Shown piece after piece: positions 13,855 to 27,821 of a stretch of 64,000 bases of DNA; position 1 is the first letter of the stretch, and every line of letters starts with the position of its first letter. The position numbers and the translations under genes were made by a program. Under the pieces are notes generated by a model. That model was not told where the DNA came from and ran no database searches. It saw nothing but the letters and a program-made list of their open reading frames with translations. This stretch comes from Chara braunii (taxonomy: Eukaryota > Streptophyta > Charophyceae > Charales > Characeae), in NCBI GenBank assembly GCA_003427395.1, contig BFEA01000164.1, positions 2,386,313 through 2,450,312 on the forward strand, read 5' to 3'.

Positions 13855-16800
13855 TTGCTACGTCGGTGAGGGCCTCTTTTGTTAACAAAATCAACGAATC
13901 AGCTGCGCTTCACCACTTTTGAGCAGCTAAACGACCCTTTCAATTTTCCTTCTTTTCGCCCTCTCCTTTTCCTTCCTTTGGTTTCACCTCCGTCTCCCTC
14001 TATCCTTCTTTCTTTCCCGTGCCCATGCTCTGAGGCACACTCTCCTGCTGCTACTACAACTGCCTTGTCTCTGCTAAGTTTCGTTAGGTAAGCAGAAACA
14101 CTACCACCTTGCACTGAGAACGACCATAGCTAAACCAAAAGGATGGTCATGACTGGAACCTAAGTAAACATCGAAGATTGAGACCTCTACAACAAAAGGA
14201 TAATTGGAAAGAGGTAAGCACTATCACACTCTTCGATGACTGCAACCGAGTAGGTGCCAACAACTAAGCTTCTACCTCATTTGTCTAATCTAAGGAATGA
14301 CCACAAATTTCTAACCACGGATTATTATGTAGGAAAACGGTCACTTTTCAGAAGAAGAATGCACAGCGCCCTGAACATGACGATCCTCTTGTCTAGCACG
14401 AGCTTGGGGGAGAGCACTGCGAACTGCACGATATCGGAAGCGAGATCAGCACTATCAAAATGACGAGGAAGAGGATGTTGTGATGATCTGGAGTCTTGAC
14501 TCTACCATTCGTAAGACATGCAAAAATGAAAATGAATCTTCCGCAGGAACAAGACAAGATACACCGCTAGTCTTAACGTCGGGGCTATGTCGGTAACCTT
14601 CCTCGTCCCTATTCTACTTATCTCGCCTTCACCACACCTCCCCCATCTTCAACCTTGTTCCCCGCTTCTACTTTAACAATTTCTCTATTTACTTCTTCTT
14701 TTCATCGCGCACCTAACCAACCTCTCGTCCACGTTCATGCGGCCTCTTGTTTACTTTGGTGGGCCCAACATCAGGCGTAGTGACGATCCCGAATGCCCGA
14801 GCAACCTTAATGAGCACATCAATCACGATCACAATGGGCACGATCACCACATGGAGACGCTCAATACGATCATGGCGGATGCAGGTGAGTACCGGAAAGA
14901 CAGAGCACAACTGAAATAGTGACGAATGCGAGTGGGCACGTCGCGCACGATGAGCATGAGGGACCGGACACTCATGATGGTAACATGAGGATCATCCCCA
15001 CGATGGCGAATGCTATGGACTGCCTCGATCCTAATACAGGCGCGCACGGTTATAACCGCCCCTCACTTACTCATAAAATGGACCAAAAGAGAATGAAATA
15101 TCCCCTAGATTTGAGAAGATTCATTGCTTCTTGTTTCACTCGATGAAAAGGGAAAAAAAGCGCAGCCTCTAACCTTGATAACGCCAAATCCGCTGCTCAG
15201 ATTCATAATATGGCGTGGCCATCTGCTCAGGACTGCCTCAAAACCTACGATTAGCATCTTCTCTTGCTCATTTTCACCGAGAAATAACAAGATACACCAT
15301 CTTCCTTCTCCCTGCTTCTTCCTGCCTCGACATCTCCGCGCACCCCTTCTCCTCCACTAACTCCTACTCCACTAGTCTAACTCCAAAATTGCCCTCACTA
15401 TCAAAATCGCCCTGCAGTAAAACCCCGGATTCGATTCTTAGTTTGCCGAAATCCATTAGGATTTGAAGACGTTATGTTCTTTCCGCCTTATCACCCCTCG
15501 TTTTTTCGATCACCATCTTCGTCACCTGTTTCAAATGCATCTCGCGCGAGCCAAGTCCACTCCCTGCTTCTACTTTCACCGCCCCTTTTCTTTTTCTGCG
15601 TGCCTTCCTCTCTCCTGTCTTTGTGAGAGATGGTTGACGGGTGCATATATTTTCAGGTCTCCTTTCGGGCACTTCAGCCACTTCAGGTTACTACACTTTT
15701 GGATTGTGTGTGGATCTATAGATGGGGTTGTCTGAAACCGCCTTCAGGTAGTTCAGCCACTTCAGGTTGATCCATTGCAAATGGTGGGATGGGGGTACCT
15801 GATACCCCTTTCAGAAGCTTCAACCACTTCAGCGGTTGCAGGTCCCCAACTGAAATTCCTGAAATGACCTGAAGTTGCCGAAGCTTCTGAAAGGGGTTTC
15901 AGGTACCCCTATTCAATCGTTTGGATGGGGGTACATGAAACCCCTTTCAGAAGCTTCAGCCACTTCAGCGGTTTCAGGTCCCACCCTGAAATTCCTGAAA
16001 TATCTTGAAGTGCCTGAAGCTTCTGAAAAGGGTTTCAGGTACCTTTGTCCAACCATTTGGAAGGGGGTAATTGAAACTCCATTCAGAAGCTTCGGCCACT
16101 TCAGCGGTTTGAGGTCCCCACCCGAAATTCCTGAAATGACCTGAAGTGGCTAAAAAAACAGACAAAAAAAAAAGAAAAAAAAAACATAAAACTTGTCCTG
16201 CAAACCACCCCAAACCTCTGAAATGACCTGAAGTGTCTTGAGGTCATTGTAGCGGTTTCAGACCACTTCAGAATCCTTTATTCTGAAATTTCAGGTGATC
16301 GTTAACCGTGAGTGGTCTTTGTCCCCCTCGTTCTCCTGCTCGATCATATGTTCGCACGAGCGCTACTCCTTCCTCACATCTGCATTTTCTCGTCTCCCCG
16401 AAACTAGCTCCGCACCCAGTAGTGCGGACGTTTGTTGGGGTCTCTGTTCGACAGCTCCGGCTATCCTGATTGCATCCTCGAAGGGAACCCTGACAACTAG
16501 TCTAGGTGATTAGTCTCTCGCCTTTATTCCCAAGACCGACAAATGATTTGCAGCACAGTGCTGCTGACGAAAGGCACAATGCGCAGTAAAGAAACACATC
16601 ATTCGAATAGCCCACGCCCCGGTGTTCTACTAGAAGCAGAGTGATCACAGTCGAGCTCAACTTGATGTGGCTCGCATAACCTGAGAACGCAACATTACAA
16701 CAACGCGCGGTCAAAGCAACGACCCACCTGATCCAAGCTCAGACGGCAGGATCCGTACTTAGCAATGTACTGGGCGCTGCTACAGCTCTGATCTACCACT

Positions 16801-17753
16801 GTGACAGTCATCCCTGCCTAGTGACATCAGCGTTATGTTGCATGACAGATCCTTAAGAACCAGCTTGTAGTAATGGCGATACTCCCGTTAACAGTATTAT
16901 TCTTAAGGAGCACCGACCAACACTCTAGGCCCCTATAAACCACTGTAGCAATAGTCTGGCATTACTGCTGAAAACAACAACGACCTCACTCCCGTTCAAC
17001 AGCAGCAGCCCATGACTTTGCAACGTCTAGCCGTGTTTGCAACAACACCCTTAAGTAACTAGGCAATACTTCGGGGCAAAGGGTTAGCTGCCCACCACTT
17101 GATGAATAAAGCAGCATCTGCGGCACCACAACAATGCCAATAACTATACTAGTTGCAGCACCACCATCCTTTGGCGCCCAATCAATAGTCTACCGAGACT
17201 GTTGTAACAGATGCAGGCCGCTTTCAACAGCAGCCTGCTCGTGCAGAAACAGACAGCAGCCGCCCGCTGATCGCATACTATCCATAGCCCACAGTTGTTC
17301 GTGCTACAATGCCTTCACCTGAGCACGAGGTATCAACACCATCTTCCACAAAACACGGTAGACAATTGGTGGCAATAACTCGAAGTTACACGCAAATCTA
17401 GATGTAGCAGAGCCTAAAATCAGTGAGAAGGGCCAACAGTGAGTGGACCTGAGCAGAGCAGCGGTGATCAGCAGCATTAACCAGCCATAATCCAGTAGGA
17501 TCCCATCGTGTTTCTAACTACGGCAGCCTGTCGTCGTCTGCAGCAGTCGTAACCCAAGTAGCCGTAGCTCGCCTGAAAACACATCAAGGGTTATTGAAGA
17601 TACACAAACTACCGATGCTCGAAAGTGTCTTGCCTAATAACGGTACTTATTTCAGCTACCGACCATACTAACCAACCAAGTCACTTTACTAACTTAGAGT
17701 GATCTTGTCTCACCACCTATAGGATGAAGAAGAAAGTCTTAGTCTGTCAATTC
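13855..17753 (+). repeat. array unit 4
   Basis: A complete unit of 3899 bp. Frames 13879-14091, 14919-15146 (75 aa) and 15463-15735 are kept. The 80-aa frame is disrupted (14254-14463). The internal ATG of the MAHLTN frame has become ATC at 14704-14706, although the rest of that frame remains open. The hairpin block is at 15790-16155. Confidence 0.88.
15790..16155 (+). repeat. inverted-repeat (hairpin) block, unit 4
   Basis: Three modules of the same TGAAG/CTTCA inverted repeat, followed by an A-rich tract. Confidence 0.75.
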
Positions 17754-18152
17754 TTGCTACGTCGTCCAGGGACTCGCTTGTTAACAAAATCAACGAATCA
17801 GCTGCACTTCACCACTTATGAGCAGCTATACGACCCTTTCAATTTTCCTTCTTTTCGCACTCTCCTTTTCCTTCCTTTGGTTTCACCTCCCTCTCACTCT
17901 CTCCTTCTCTCTTTTCCGTGCCCATGCTCCCAAGCACACTCTCTTGATGCTACTACAACTGCCTTGTCTCTGCTAAGTTTCGTTAGGTAGGCAGCAGCAC
18001 CACCACCTTGCACTGAGAACGGCCATAGCTAAACGATAAGGATGGTCATGACTGGAACCTCAGTAAACATGGAAGATGGAGACCGCTACAACAAAGGGAT
18101 AATTGGAAAGAGGTAAGCACTATCACACTCTTCGATGACTCCAATCGAGTAG

Positions 18153-18395
18153 GTGCCAACAACTAAGCTTTTACCTCATTTTTGTAATCTCAGGAATGAC
18201 CACAACTTTCTAACCAGGGATTATTATGTAGGAAAACGACCACTTTTTAGAAGAAGAATGCACAGCGCTTGCACCCACGAGCCGGAACACGACGATCCTA
18301 TTGTCGAGCACGAGCTTGGGGGTGAGCACTGCGAACAACACGATATCGGAAGCGAGATCAGCACTACCAAAATGACGAGGAAGAGGATGTTGTGA
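18153..18395 (+). other. conserved 80-aa frame of the array unit (unit 5 copy)
   Basis: Begins at a GTG after CCGAGTAG and reads PTTKLLPHFCNLRNDHN..., then a His/Glu/Asp-rich stretch with CTHEPEHDDP, and ends KMTRKRML plus stop. The same frame is open at 2613-2855, 6474-6719, 21881-22123 and 34930-35172. It is broken in units 4 and 7. It lacks an ATG, so it would have to be an internal exon. Upstream, AAAGAGGTAAGC...CCGAGTAG resembles a short donor-acceptor pair. No homologue is recognised. Confidence 0.18.
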
Positions 18396-18565
18396 TGCTC
18401 TATAGTCTTGACTCTACCACTCCTCTTACATTTAAAAATGAAAATGAATCTTCCGCGGGAACAAGACAAGATACACCGCCAGTCTTAACATCGGGGCTAT
18501 GTCCGTCAGCTTCCTTTCCCTGTTCTACTTATCTCGCCTTCGCCACACGTCCCCCATCTTAAACC

Positions 18566-19056
18566 TTGTTCCCAGCCACTACTTTAATAATTTTTCTATT
18601 TACTTCTTCTTTCATGGCGCACCTGACCAACCTCTCGTCCATGTTCATGCGGCCTCTTGTTTACTTTGGTGGGCCCAACATCAGGCGTAGTGACGATCCC
18701 GAACGCCCGAGCAACCTTAATGAGCACATCAATCACGATCACAATGGGGACGATCACCACATGGAGACGCTCAATACGATCATGGCGGATGCAGGTGAGT
18801 ACCGTAAAGACAGAGCACAACTGAAATAGTGATGAATGCGAGTGGGCACGTCGCGCACGATGAGCATGAGGGACCGAACACTCATGATGGTAACATGAGG
18901 ATCATCCCCACGATGGCGAATGCTATGGACTGCCTCGATCCTAATACAGGCGCGCGCGGTTATAACCGCCCCTCACTTACTCATAAAATGGGCCAAAAGA
19001 GAATGAAATTTCTCCTAGATTTGAGAAGATTCATTGCTTCTTGTTTTACTCGATGA
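18566..19056 (+). other. possible two-exon small gene, best-preserved copy (unit 5)
   Basis: Two conserved frames sit side by side in every full unit. The first holds ATGGCGCACCTGACC (MAHLTNLSS...) at 18614 and runs to GCAG followed by GTGAGT. The second (18829-19056) reads SGHVAHDEHEGPNTHDGN and ends in CFTR plus stop. If the text from GTGAGT to the TAG just before TGATGAATGCG is removed (35 nt), the two join in phase. The first frame stays open in about nine copies, and length differences that I could define between copies are in frame (24 bp in unit 2). No domain is recognised. A 35-nt intron would be unusually short, so this may be a relic homogenised within the array rather than a gene. 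Confidence 0.22.
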
Positions 19057-19385
19057 AAAGGAAAAAAAAGCGCAGCCTCTAATCTTGACAACGCCAAATC
19101 TGGTGCTCAGATTCATAATCTGGCGTGACCATCTGCTCAGAACTGCCTCAAAACCTACGATTAGCATCTTCTCTTGCTCATTTTCACCTGAGAAATGAGC
19201 AAGATACACCATCTTCCTTCTCCCTGCTTCTTCCTGCCTCGACATCTCCGCGCACCCCTTCTCCTCCACTTACTCCTACTCCACTAGTCTAACTCCAAAA
19301 TTGCCCGCACTATAACGTTTGCCCTGCTGTAAAACCCCGGATTCGATTCTTAGTTTGTCGACATCCATTAGGATTTGATGACGCT

Positions 19386-19655
19386 ATGTTCTTCCCGCCT
19401 TGTCACCCCTTGCTTTTTCGATCACTATCTTCGTCATGTGTTTTAAATGCATCCAGCGCGAGCCAAGTCCAGGTGCTTTCTCCCGGCTTCTACTTTCACC
19501 GCCCCTTTTCTTCTTCTGTGTCCCTTCCTCTCTCCTGTCTTTGTGAGAGATGGTTAACGGGTGCATATATTTTCAGGTCTCCTTTCAGGCACTTCAACCA
19601 CTTCAGGTTACTACACTTTTGGATTGTGTGTGGATCTATACATGGGGTTGTCTGA
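19386..19655 (+). other. conserved 89-aa frame of the array unit (unit 5 copy)
   Basis: Reads MFFPPCHP... then a Ser/Phe-rich stretch with a CLCERWLTGAYIFRSPF motif and ends GSIHGVV plus stop. Open equivalents are present at 3793-4098, 7680-8015, 15463-15735, 23056-23382, 26913-27182 and 32232-32501, and on the minus strand at 58200-58481 and 62120-62401. The text CATATATTTTCAGGTCTCC inside it resembles a plant 3' splice site. No function can be assigned. Confidence 0.18.
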
Positions 19656-19709
19656 AACCGCCTTCAGGCAGTTCCGCCACTTCAGGTTGATCCATTGCAA
19701 ATGGTGGGA

Positions 19710-19945
19710 TGGGGGTACCTGAAACCTCTTTCAGAAATTTTAGCCACTTCAGAGGTTTCAGATCCCCACCTGAAATTCCTGAAATGTCCTGAAGTGCGTC
19801 AAGCTTCTGAAAGGGGTTTTAGGTACCCCTGTGCAACCATTTGGAGGGGGTTACCTTAAAACCCATTCAGAAGCTTCGGCCATTTTAGCGGTTTAAGGAC
19901 CCCACCCGAAATTCCTGAAATGACCTGAAGAGGCTGAAAAAAAAG
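19710..19945 (+). repeat. inverted-repeat (hairpin) block, unit 5
   Basis: A shorter version with about two modules, followed by a long poly(A) tract (about 19948-19970). Confidence 0.72.
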
Positions 19946-21537
19946 GCAAAAAAAAAAAAAAAAAAAAAAAATATAAAACTTTTCCTGCAAACCACAACTA
20001 CTTTTGAAATGACCTGAAGTGTCTCTAGGCCATTTCAGCGGTTTCAGACCACTTAAGAATCTTTCATTCTGAAATTCCAGGTGGTCGTTAACCGCGAGTG
20101 GTCTTTGTCCCCCTCGTTCTCTTGCTGGATCGTATGTTCGCACGCGCGCTACTTCTTCCTCACATCTGCATTGTCTCGTCTCCCCCAAACTAGCTCCGCA
20201 CCCAGTAGTGGGGAAGTTTGTTGGGGCTTGTTTTCGACAGCTCCGGCTATCCCAATTGCATCCTCGGAGGGAACCCGACAACTAGTTGGGGTAATTAGTC
20301 TCTCGGCTTTATACCCAAGACCGGCAAATGATTTGCAGGACAGTGCTGCTGACGAAAGGCACAATGCGTAGTCGAGAAAGACATCGTTCAAATTGCCCAC
20401 GCCCCCGTGTTCTACTAGAAGCACAGTGATCAGTCGAGCTCAACTCGATGTGGCTCGCATAGCGGCTGAGAACGCAGCATTACAACAAGGCGCGCTCAAA
20501 GCAACGGCCTAACTGATCTAAGCTTGGACGGCAGGATCTGACACAGCAATGTACTGGGCACTGCTACAACTCTGATCTCCCACTGTGACAATCATCACTG
20601 CCTAGTAACATCAGCGCTCTGTTGCATGATAGATCCAAAGGAACTAGCTTGTAGTAATGGCGACACTCCCGTTAACACTATTATTCTCAAGGAGCGCCGA
20701 CCAACACTCTAGGCCCCTATAAACCACTGTAGCAACCGTCTGGCGTTACTGCTGAAAACAACAGCGACCTCACTCCTGTCTAACAACAGCAGCCAATGGC
20801 TTTGCTACGTCTAGCCGTGTTTGCAACCAAACCCTTAAGTAACTCAGCAATACTTCAAGGCAAAGGTTTAGCAGCCCACCACTTGATGAATATGGCAGCA
20901 TGTGTGGCACAACAACAATGAAAATAACTATACTAGTTGCAGCACCACCATCCTTTGTCGCCCAATCGATAGTGTACCGACACTGCTGTAGTAGTTGCGG
21001 GCCGCTTTCAACAGCAGCCTGCTGGTATTAAAACAGACAGCAGCCGCCCCCTAAGCGCATACTATCCATAGCCCGCAGTTGTTCGTGCTACAATGCCTTC
21101 TCCTGAGCACGAGGTATCAACACCATCTGCCCCAAAACACGGTAGACAACTGGTGGCAATAACTCGAAGTTACAGCCAAATCTACATGTAGCAGAGCCTA
21201 GAATCAGTCACGAGGGCCAACAGTGAGTGGACGTGAGCAGAGCAGCGGTGATCAGTTGTAGTAACCAGCCATAATACAGTAGCATCCCCTCGTGTTTCTA
21301 ACTGCGGCAGCCTGTCGTCGTCTGCAAAAGTCGTAACCCAAGTAGCCGTAGCTCACCCGAAAACACAGCAAGGGTATTTGAAGATACACAAACTACCGAT
21401 GCTCAAAAGTGTGTTGCCTAACAACGGTACTTATTTCAGCTACCGACCATACTAACCAACCAAGTCACTTTACTAACTGAGAGTGATCTTGCCTCACCAC
21501 CTATAGGACCAAGAAGAAAGTCTCAGTCTGTCAATCC

Positions 21538-24500
21538 TTGCTACGTCGACCAGGTCCTCGCTTGTTAACAAAGTCAAGGAATCAGTTGCACTTCACCACC
21601 TATGAGCAGTTAAACGACCCTTTCAATTTTCCTTCTCTCTTTCCCGTGCCCATGCTCCCAGGCACACTCTCCTGCTGCTACTTCAACTGCCTTGTCTCTG
21701 CGAAGTGTCGTTGGGTAGGCAACAACACCACCACCCTGCAATGAGAACAGCCATAGCTAAACGAAAAGGATGGTCATGACTGGAACCTTAGTAAACATCG
21801 AAGATGGAGACCGCTACAACAAAAGGATAATTGGAAAGAGGTAAGCACTATCACACTCTTCAATGACTGCAACCGACTAGGTGCCAACAACTAAGCTGCT
21901 ACCTCATTTCTGTAATCTCAAGAATGACCACAACTTTCTAACCAGGGATTATTCTGTAGGAAAACGGCCACTGTTTAGAAGAAGAATGCACAGCGCTTGC
22001 ACCCACGAGCTTGAACACGTCGATCCTATTGTCGAGCACGAGCTTGGGGGTGAGCACAGCAAACAGCACGATATCGGAAGCGAGATCAGCACTTCCAAAA
22101 TGACGAGGAAGAGGATGTTGTGATTATCTTGAGTCTTGACTCTACCGTTCGTAAGACATGCAAAAATGAAAATGAATCTTCGGGGGGAATTGGACAGGAT
22201 AGACCGCCAGTCTTAACGTCGGAGCTATGTCGGTAAGCTTCCTCCTCCCTATTCTACTTATCTCGCCTTCACCACACCTTCCCCATCTTCAACCTTGTTC
22301 CCAGCTTCTACTTTAACAATTTCTCTATTTACTTCTTCTTTCATGGCGTACCTGACCAACCTCTCGTCCTCGTTCATGCGGCCTCTTGTTTACTTTGGTG
22401 GGCCCAACATCACGAGTAGTGACGATCCCGAACGCCCGAGCAACCTTAATGAGCACATCAATCACAATCACAATGGGGACGACCGCCACATGCAGACGGT
22501 TAGTACGATCATGATGGATGGAGGTGAGTAGCGGAAAGACAGAGTCCAACTTAAATAGTGATGAATGCGAGTGCGAACATCGTGCACGATGAGCATGAGG
22601 GACCGAACACTCATGATGGTAACATGAGGATCATCCCCAAGATGGCGAACGCTATGGACCGCCTCGATTCTAATACTCGCGCACGCGATTATAACCGCCC
22701 CTCACTTACTCATAAAATGGGCCAAAAGAGAATGAAAATTTCCCCTAGATTTGAGAAGATTTATTATTTTGTTTAACTCCATGAAAAGGAAATAAAAGCG
22801 CAGCCTCTAACCTTGATAACGCCAAATTCGCTACTCAGATTCAAAATCTGGCGCGGATATCTGATCTGGACCGCCTCATAATCTTCGATTAGCATCTTCT
22901 CTTGGTCATTTTCACCGAGAAATGAGCAAAATACACCATCTTCCTTCTCCCTTCTTCTTCCTCCCTCGACATCTCCGCACACCCCTTCTTCTCCACTAAC
23001 TCCTACTCCACTAGTCTAATTCCAAAATTGCCCTCACTATCACGTTCGGTCTGCTGTGGAACCCATGATTCGATTCTTAGTTTGCCGAAATCCATTAGGA
23101 TTTGAAGACGCTATGTTCTTTCCGCCTTGTCACCCCTCGTTTTTTTTATCACCATCTTCGTCACCTGTTTCAAATGCATCTGGGGCAAGCCAAGTCCAGG
23201 TGCACTCTCCCTGCTTCTACTTTCACCGCCCCTTTTATTCTTCTGTGTGCCTTCCTCTCTCCTGTCTTTGTGAGAGATGGTTAACGAGTGCATATACTTT
23301 CGGATATCATTTCAGGCACTTCAGCCACTTTAGATTACTACACTTTCGGATTGTGTATAAATCTATACATGGGGTTGTCTGAAACCGCCTTCAGGCAGTT
23401 CAACCACTTCACGTTGATCCATTGGAAATGGTGGGATGCGGGTACCTAAAACCCCTTTCAGAAGCTTCAGGCACTTCAGCGGTTTCAGCTCCCTTCCTGA
23501 AATTCCTGAAATGACCTGAAGTGGTTGAAGCTTCTGAAAGGGGTTTCAGATACCCCCATCCAACCATTTGGATGGGGGAAGATGACACCCCTTTCAAAAA
23601 TTTTAGCCACTTCAGCGGTTTCAGGTCCCCACCTGCAATTCCTAAAATGTCCTTAAGTGCCTGAAGCTTCTGAAAGGGGTTTCAGGTACCTCTGTCCAAC
23701 CATTTGGAGTGGGGTACCAAAAAACCCCATTCAAAAGCTTCGGCCACTTCAGCGGTTTCAGGTCCCCACCCGAAATTCCTGAAATGACCGGAAGTGGCTG
23801 AAAAAATAGGCCAAAAAAAAAAACCAAAAAAAAACATAAAACTTGTCCTCCAAACCACCCGAAACTTTTGAAATGACCTGAAGTTTCTTTAGGCCATTTC
23901 AGCGGTTTCAGACCGTTTCAAAATCTTTCATTCTGAAATTTCAGGTAGTCGTTAACCGCGAGTGGTCTTTGTCCACCTCATTCTCTTGCTCGATCGTATG
24001 TTCGCACGCGCGCTACTCCTTCCTCACATTTGCATTGTCTCATCTCCCCGAAACTAGCTCCGCACCCAGTAGTGGGGAAGTTTGTTGGGGTCTATGTTCA
24101 ACAGCTCCAGCTATCCCGATTGCATCCTCGAAGGGAACCCGACAACTAGTCGGGGTGATTAGTCTCTCTTCTTTATACCCAAGACCGGCGAATGATTTGC
24201 AGGACCGTGCTGCAAACGAAAGGCACAATGCGCAGTCTAGAAAAACATCATTCAAATAGCCCACGCTTCCGTGTTTTACTAGAAGCACAGTGATGGCAAT
24301 CGAGCTCAACTGGATGTGGCTCAGATAGCGGCTGAGAACGCAACATTATAACAAGGTGCGGTCAAAGCAACGACCCACCTGATCCTAGCTCGAACGGCAG
24401 GATCCGACACTTAGCAATGTATTGGGCGCTGCAATAGCTCTGATCTCCCACTGTGAAAGTCATCACTGCCTAGTAACATCAGCGTTTTGTTGCATGACAG

Positions 24501-25405
24501 ATCCTTAAGAACCAGCTTTTAGTAATGGCGACACTTCCGTTAACAGTATTATTCTCAAGGAGCACCGACCAACACTCTAGGCCCCTATAAACCACTGTAG
24601 CAACAGTCTGGCATTACTGCTAAAAACAACAGCGACCTCACTCCCGTCCAACAACAGCAGCCCATGGCTTTGCAACATCTAGCCGTGTTTGCAACAACAC
24701 CCTTAAGTAACTCATCAATACTTCAAGGCAAAGGGTTAGAAGCCCACCACTTTATGAATATGGCAGCATATGCGGCACCACAACAATGCCAATAACTATA
24801 CTAGTTGCAGCACCACCATCCTTTGTCGCCCAATCGATACTCTACTGAGACTGTTGTAATAGCAGCGGGCCACTTTCAACAGCAGCCTGCTGGTGCAGAA
24901 ACAGACATCAGTCGCCCCCTATTCGCATACTATCCATAGTCCGCAGCTGTTCGTGCTACAATGCCTTCACCTGAGCACGAGCTATCAACACCATAAGCCC
25001 TAAAACACGGTAGACAACTGGTGGCAATAACTCGAAGTAACAGCCAAATCTAGATGTAGCAGAGCTTTGAATCAGTCAAGAAGGCAAATAATGAGTGGAC
25101 CTGAGCAGAGCAGCGGTGATCAGCAGCAGTAACCAGCCATAATATTGTAGCATCCCCTCGTGTTTCTAACTGCGGCAGCTTGTCGTCGTCTGCAAGAGTC
25201 GTAACCCAAGTAGCTGTAGCTCGCCCGAAAACACAGCAAGGGTATTTGAAGATACACAAACTACTGATGCTGGAAAGTGTCTTGCCTAACAATGGTACTT
25301 ATATCAGCTACCGACCATACTAACCAACCAAGTCACTTTACTAACTTAGAGTGATCTTGCCTCACCACCTATAGGATCAAGAAGAAAGTCTCAGTCTATC
25401 AATCC
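21538..25405 (+). repeat. array unit 6
   Basis: A complete unit of 3868 bp. A deletion of about 57 bp near 21635 removes the CT-rich part of the first frame and shifts it. Frames 21881-22123 (80 aa), 22295-22531 (78 aa) and 23056-23382 are kept. The 75-aa frame (22558-22776) loses its normal end by a small indel. The hairpin block is at 23440-23795. Confidence 0.88.
23440..23795 (+). repeat. inverted-repeat (hairpin) block, unit 6
   Basis: Three modules of the same inverted repeat, then an A-rich tract. Confidence 0.75.
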
Positions 25406-27235
25406 TTGCTACGACGGCCAGGGCCTCGCTTGTTAACAAAGTAAACGAATCAGTTGCACTTCACCACTTATGAGCAGCTAAACAACCCTTTCAATTTTCC
25501 TTATTTTCGCCCTCTCCTTTTTCTTCCTTTGGTTTCACCTCCCTCTCACTCTCACCTTCTCTCTTTCCTGTGCCCATGCTCCCATGCACACTCTCCTGCT
25601 GCTACTACAACTTCCTTGTATCTGCTAAGTTTCGTTAGGTAGGCAGCAACACTACCATCTTGCACTGAGAACGACCATAGCTAAACGAAAAGGATGGTCA
25701 TGACTAGAACCTCAGTAAAAATCGAAGATGGAGACCGCTACAACAAAAGGATAATTGGAAAGAGGTAAGCACTATCACACTCTTTGATGACTGCAACCGA
25801 GTAGGTGCCAACAACTAAGCTGCTACCTCATTTCTGTAATCTCAGGAATGACCACAACTTTTTAAACCAGGGATTATTCTGTAGGAAAACGACTACTGTT
25901 TACAAGAAGAATGCACAGCGCTTGCACCCACGAGCCTGAACACGACGATCCTCTTGTCGAGCACCAGCTTGGGGGTGAGCACTGCGAACATCAGGATATT
26001 GGAAGCGAGATCATCACTACCAAAATGACGAGGAAGAGGATGTTGTGATGATCTAGAGTCTTGACTCTATCACTCGTCAGACATGCAAAAATGAAAATGA
26101 ATCTTCCGCGGGAACTGGACAAGATACACCGGCAGTCTTAACATTGGGGCTATATCGGTAAGCTTCCTCCTCCCTGTTCTACTTATCTCGCCTTCACCAC
26201 AGCTCCCCCATCTTCAACCTTGTTCCCAACTTCTACTTCAACAATTTCACTATTTACTTCTTCTTTCATGGCGCACCTGACCAACCTCTCGTCCACGTTC
26301 ATGCGGCCTCTTGTTTGCTTTGGTGGGACCAATATCACGCGTAGTGACGATCCCGATCGCCCGAGCAACCTTAATGAGCACATCAATCACGATCACAATG
26401 GGGACGACAGCCACATGGAGACGGTCAGTACGATGATGACGGAGACAGGTGAGTAGCGAAAAGACAGAGCCCAGCTGAAATAGTGACGAATGCGAGTGCG
26501 CACGTCACGCACGATGAGCATGAGGCACCGAACACTCATGATGGTAACATGAGGATCATCCCCACGATGGCGAATGCTATGGACTGCCTCAAACCTAATA
26601 CAGGCGCGTGCGGTTATTAGCTCCCCTCACTTACTATAAAATGAGCCAAAAGAGAATGAAATTTCCCCTAGATTTGAGAAGATTCATTGCTTCTTGTTTT
26701 ACATGATGAAAAGGAAAAAATAGCGCAGCTTCTAGCCTTGATAACGCCAAATCCGCTCCTCAGATTCAAAATCTGGCGCGACCATCTGATCAGGAGTGTC
26801 ATGACTGCGTCTAGTTTAACTCCAAAATTGCCCTTACTATCACGTTCGCCTTGCTGTAAAACCGCGGATTCGATTCTTAGTTTCCCGAAATCCATTAGGA
26901 TTTGAAGACGCTATGTTTTTTTTGCCTTGTCACCCCTTGTTTTTTCGATCACCATCTTCGTCACCTGTTTCAAATGCATCTGGCGCGAGCCAAGTCCAGG
27001 TGCACTCTCCCTGCTTGTACTTTCACTGCCCCTCTTCTTCTTCAGTCTGCCTTTCTCTCTCCTGTCTTTGTGAGAGATGGTTAACGAGTGCATATATTTC
27101 CAGGTATCCTTTCAGGCACTTAAGCCACTTTAGGTTACCACACTTTCGGATTGAGTGTGGATCTATACATGGGGTTGTCTGAAACCGCCTTCAGGCAGTG
27201 CAGCCACTTCAGGTTGATCCATTGCAAATGGTGGG

Positions 27236-27605
27236 ATGGGGGTACCTAAAACCCCTTTCCGAAGCTTTTGCCACTTCAGCGGTTTCAGGTCCCCACCTGA
27301 AATTCCTGAAATGACCTGAACTGGCTGAAGCTTCTCAAAGGGGTTCCAGGTATCCCCATCCAACCATTTGGATGGGGGTAGATGAAACCCCTTTCAGAAG
27401 CTTCAGCCACTTCAGCGGTTTCAGGTCCCCACCTGAAATTCCTGAAATGTCTCGAAGTGCCTGAAGCTTCTGAAAGGGGTTTTAGGTACCCCCATCCAAC
27501 CATTTGGAGGGGGGTACCTGAAACCCCATTCAGAAGCCTCGGCCACTTCAGCGGTTTTAGGTCCCCACCCGAAATTCCTGAAATGACCTGAAGTGGCTGA
27601 AAAAA
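27236..27605 (+). repeat. inverted-repeat (hairpin) block, unit 7
   Basis: Three modules of the same inverted repeat. A hAT-like element is inserted about 60 bp beyond it. Confidence 0.75.
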
Positions 27606-27795
27606 CAGGCAAAAAAAAAAAACACACACACATAAAGCTTGTCTTGCAAACCACCCGAAACTTCTGAACTATGTTACCGCGCGTTCATTGAACGCGCATT
27701 TGACGTTCAGACTCTGAACGCGGTGAACGCAAGTTCAGTGAACGGCAGTCAACGAGTTTGACATGTTTGCGCAGGGGGCTGTGAGGGGTGGGGGG

Positions 27796-27821
27796 CACAT
27801 CTAGATGTGTATAAGAGACAG
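27796..27821. other. Nextera mate-pair junction adapter (partial)
   Basis: Contains CACATCTAGATGTGTATAAG followed by AGACAG, the circularisation junction of Tn5 mosaic ends used in mate-pair libraries. Its translation yields the well-known contaminant peptide MCIRDS at 27805. This is not genomic sequence. Confidence 0.97.

Larger units (their letters stand above)
17754..21537 (+). repeat. array unit 5
   Basis: A complete unit of 3784 bp. Frames 17724-17990 (here with an ATG upstream of the marker), 18153-18395 (80 aa), 18566-18829, 18829-19056 (75 aa) and 19386-19655 (89 aa) are all open. The hairpin block is shorter than usual, about two modules at 19710-19945. Confidence 0.9.
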
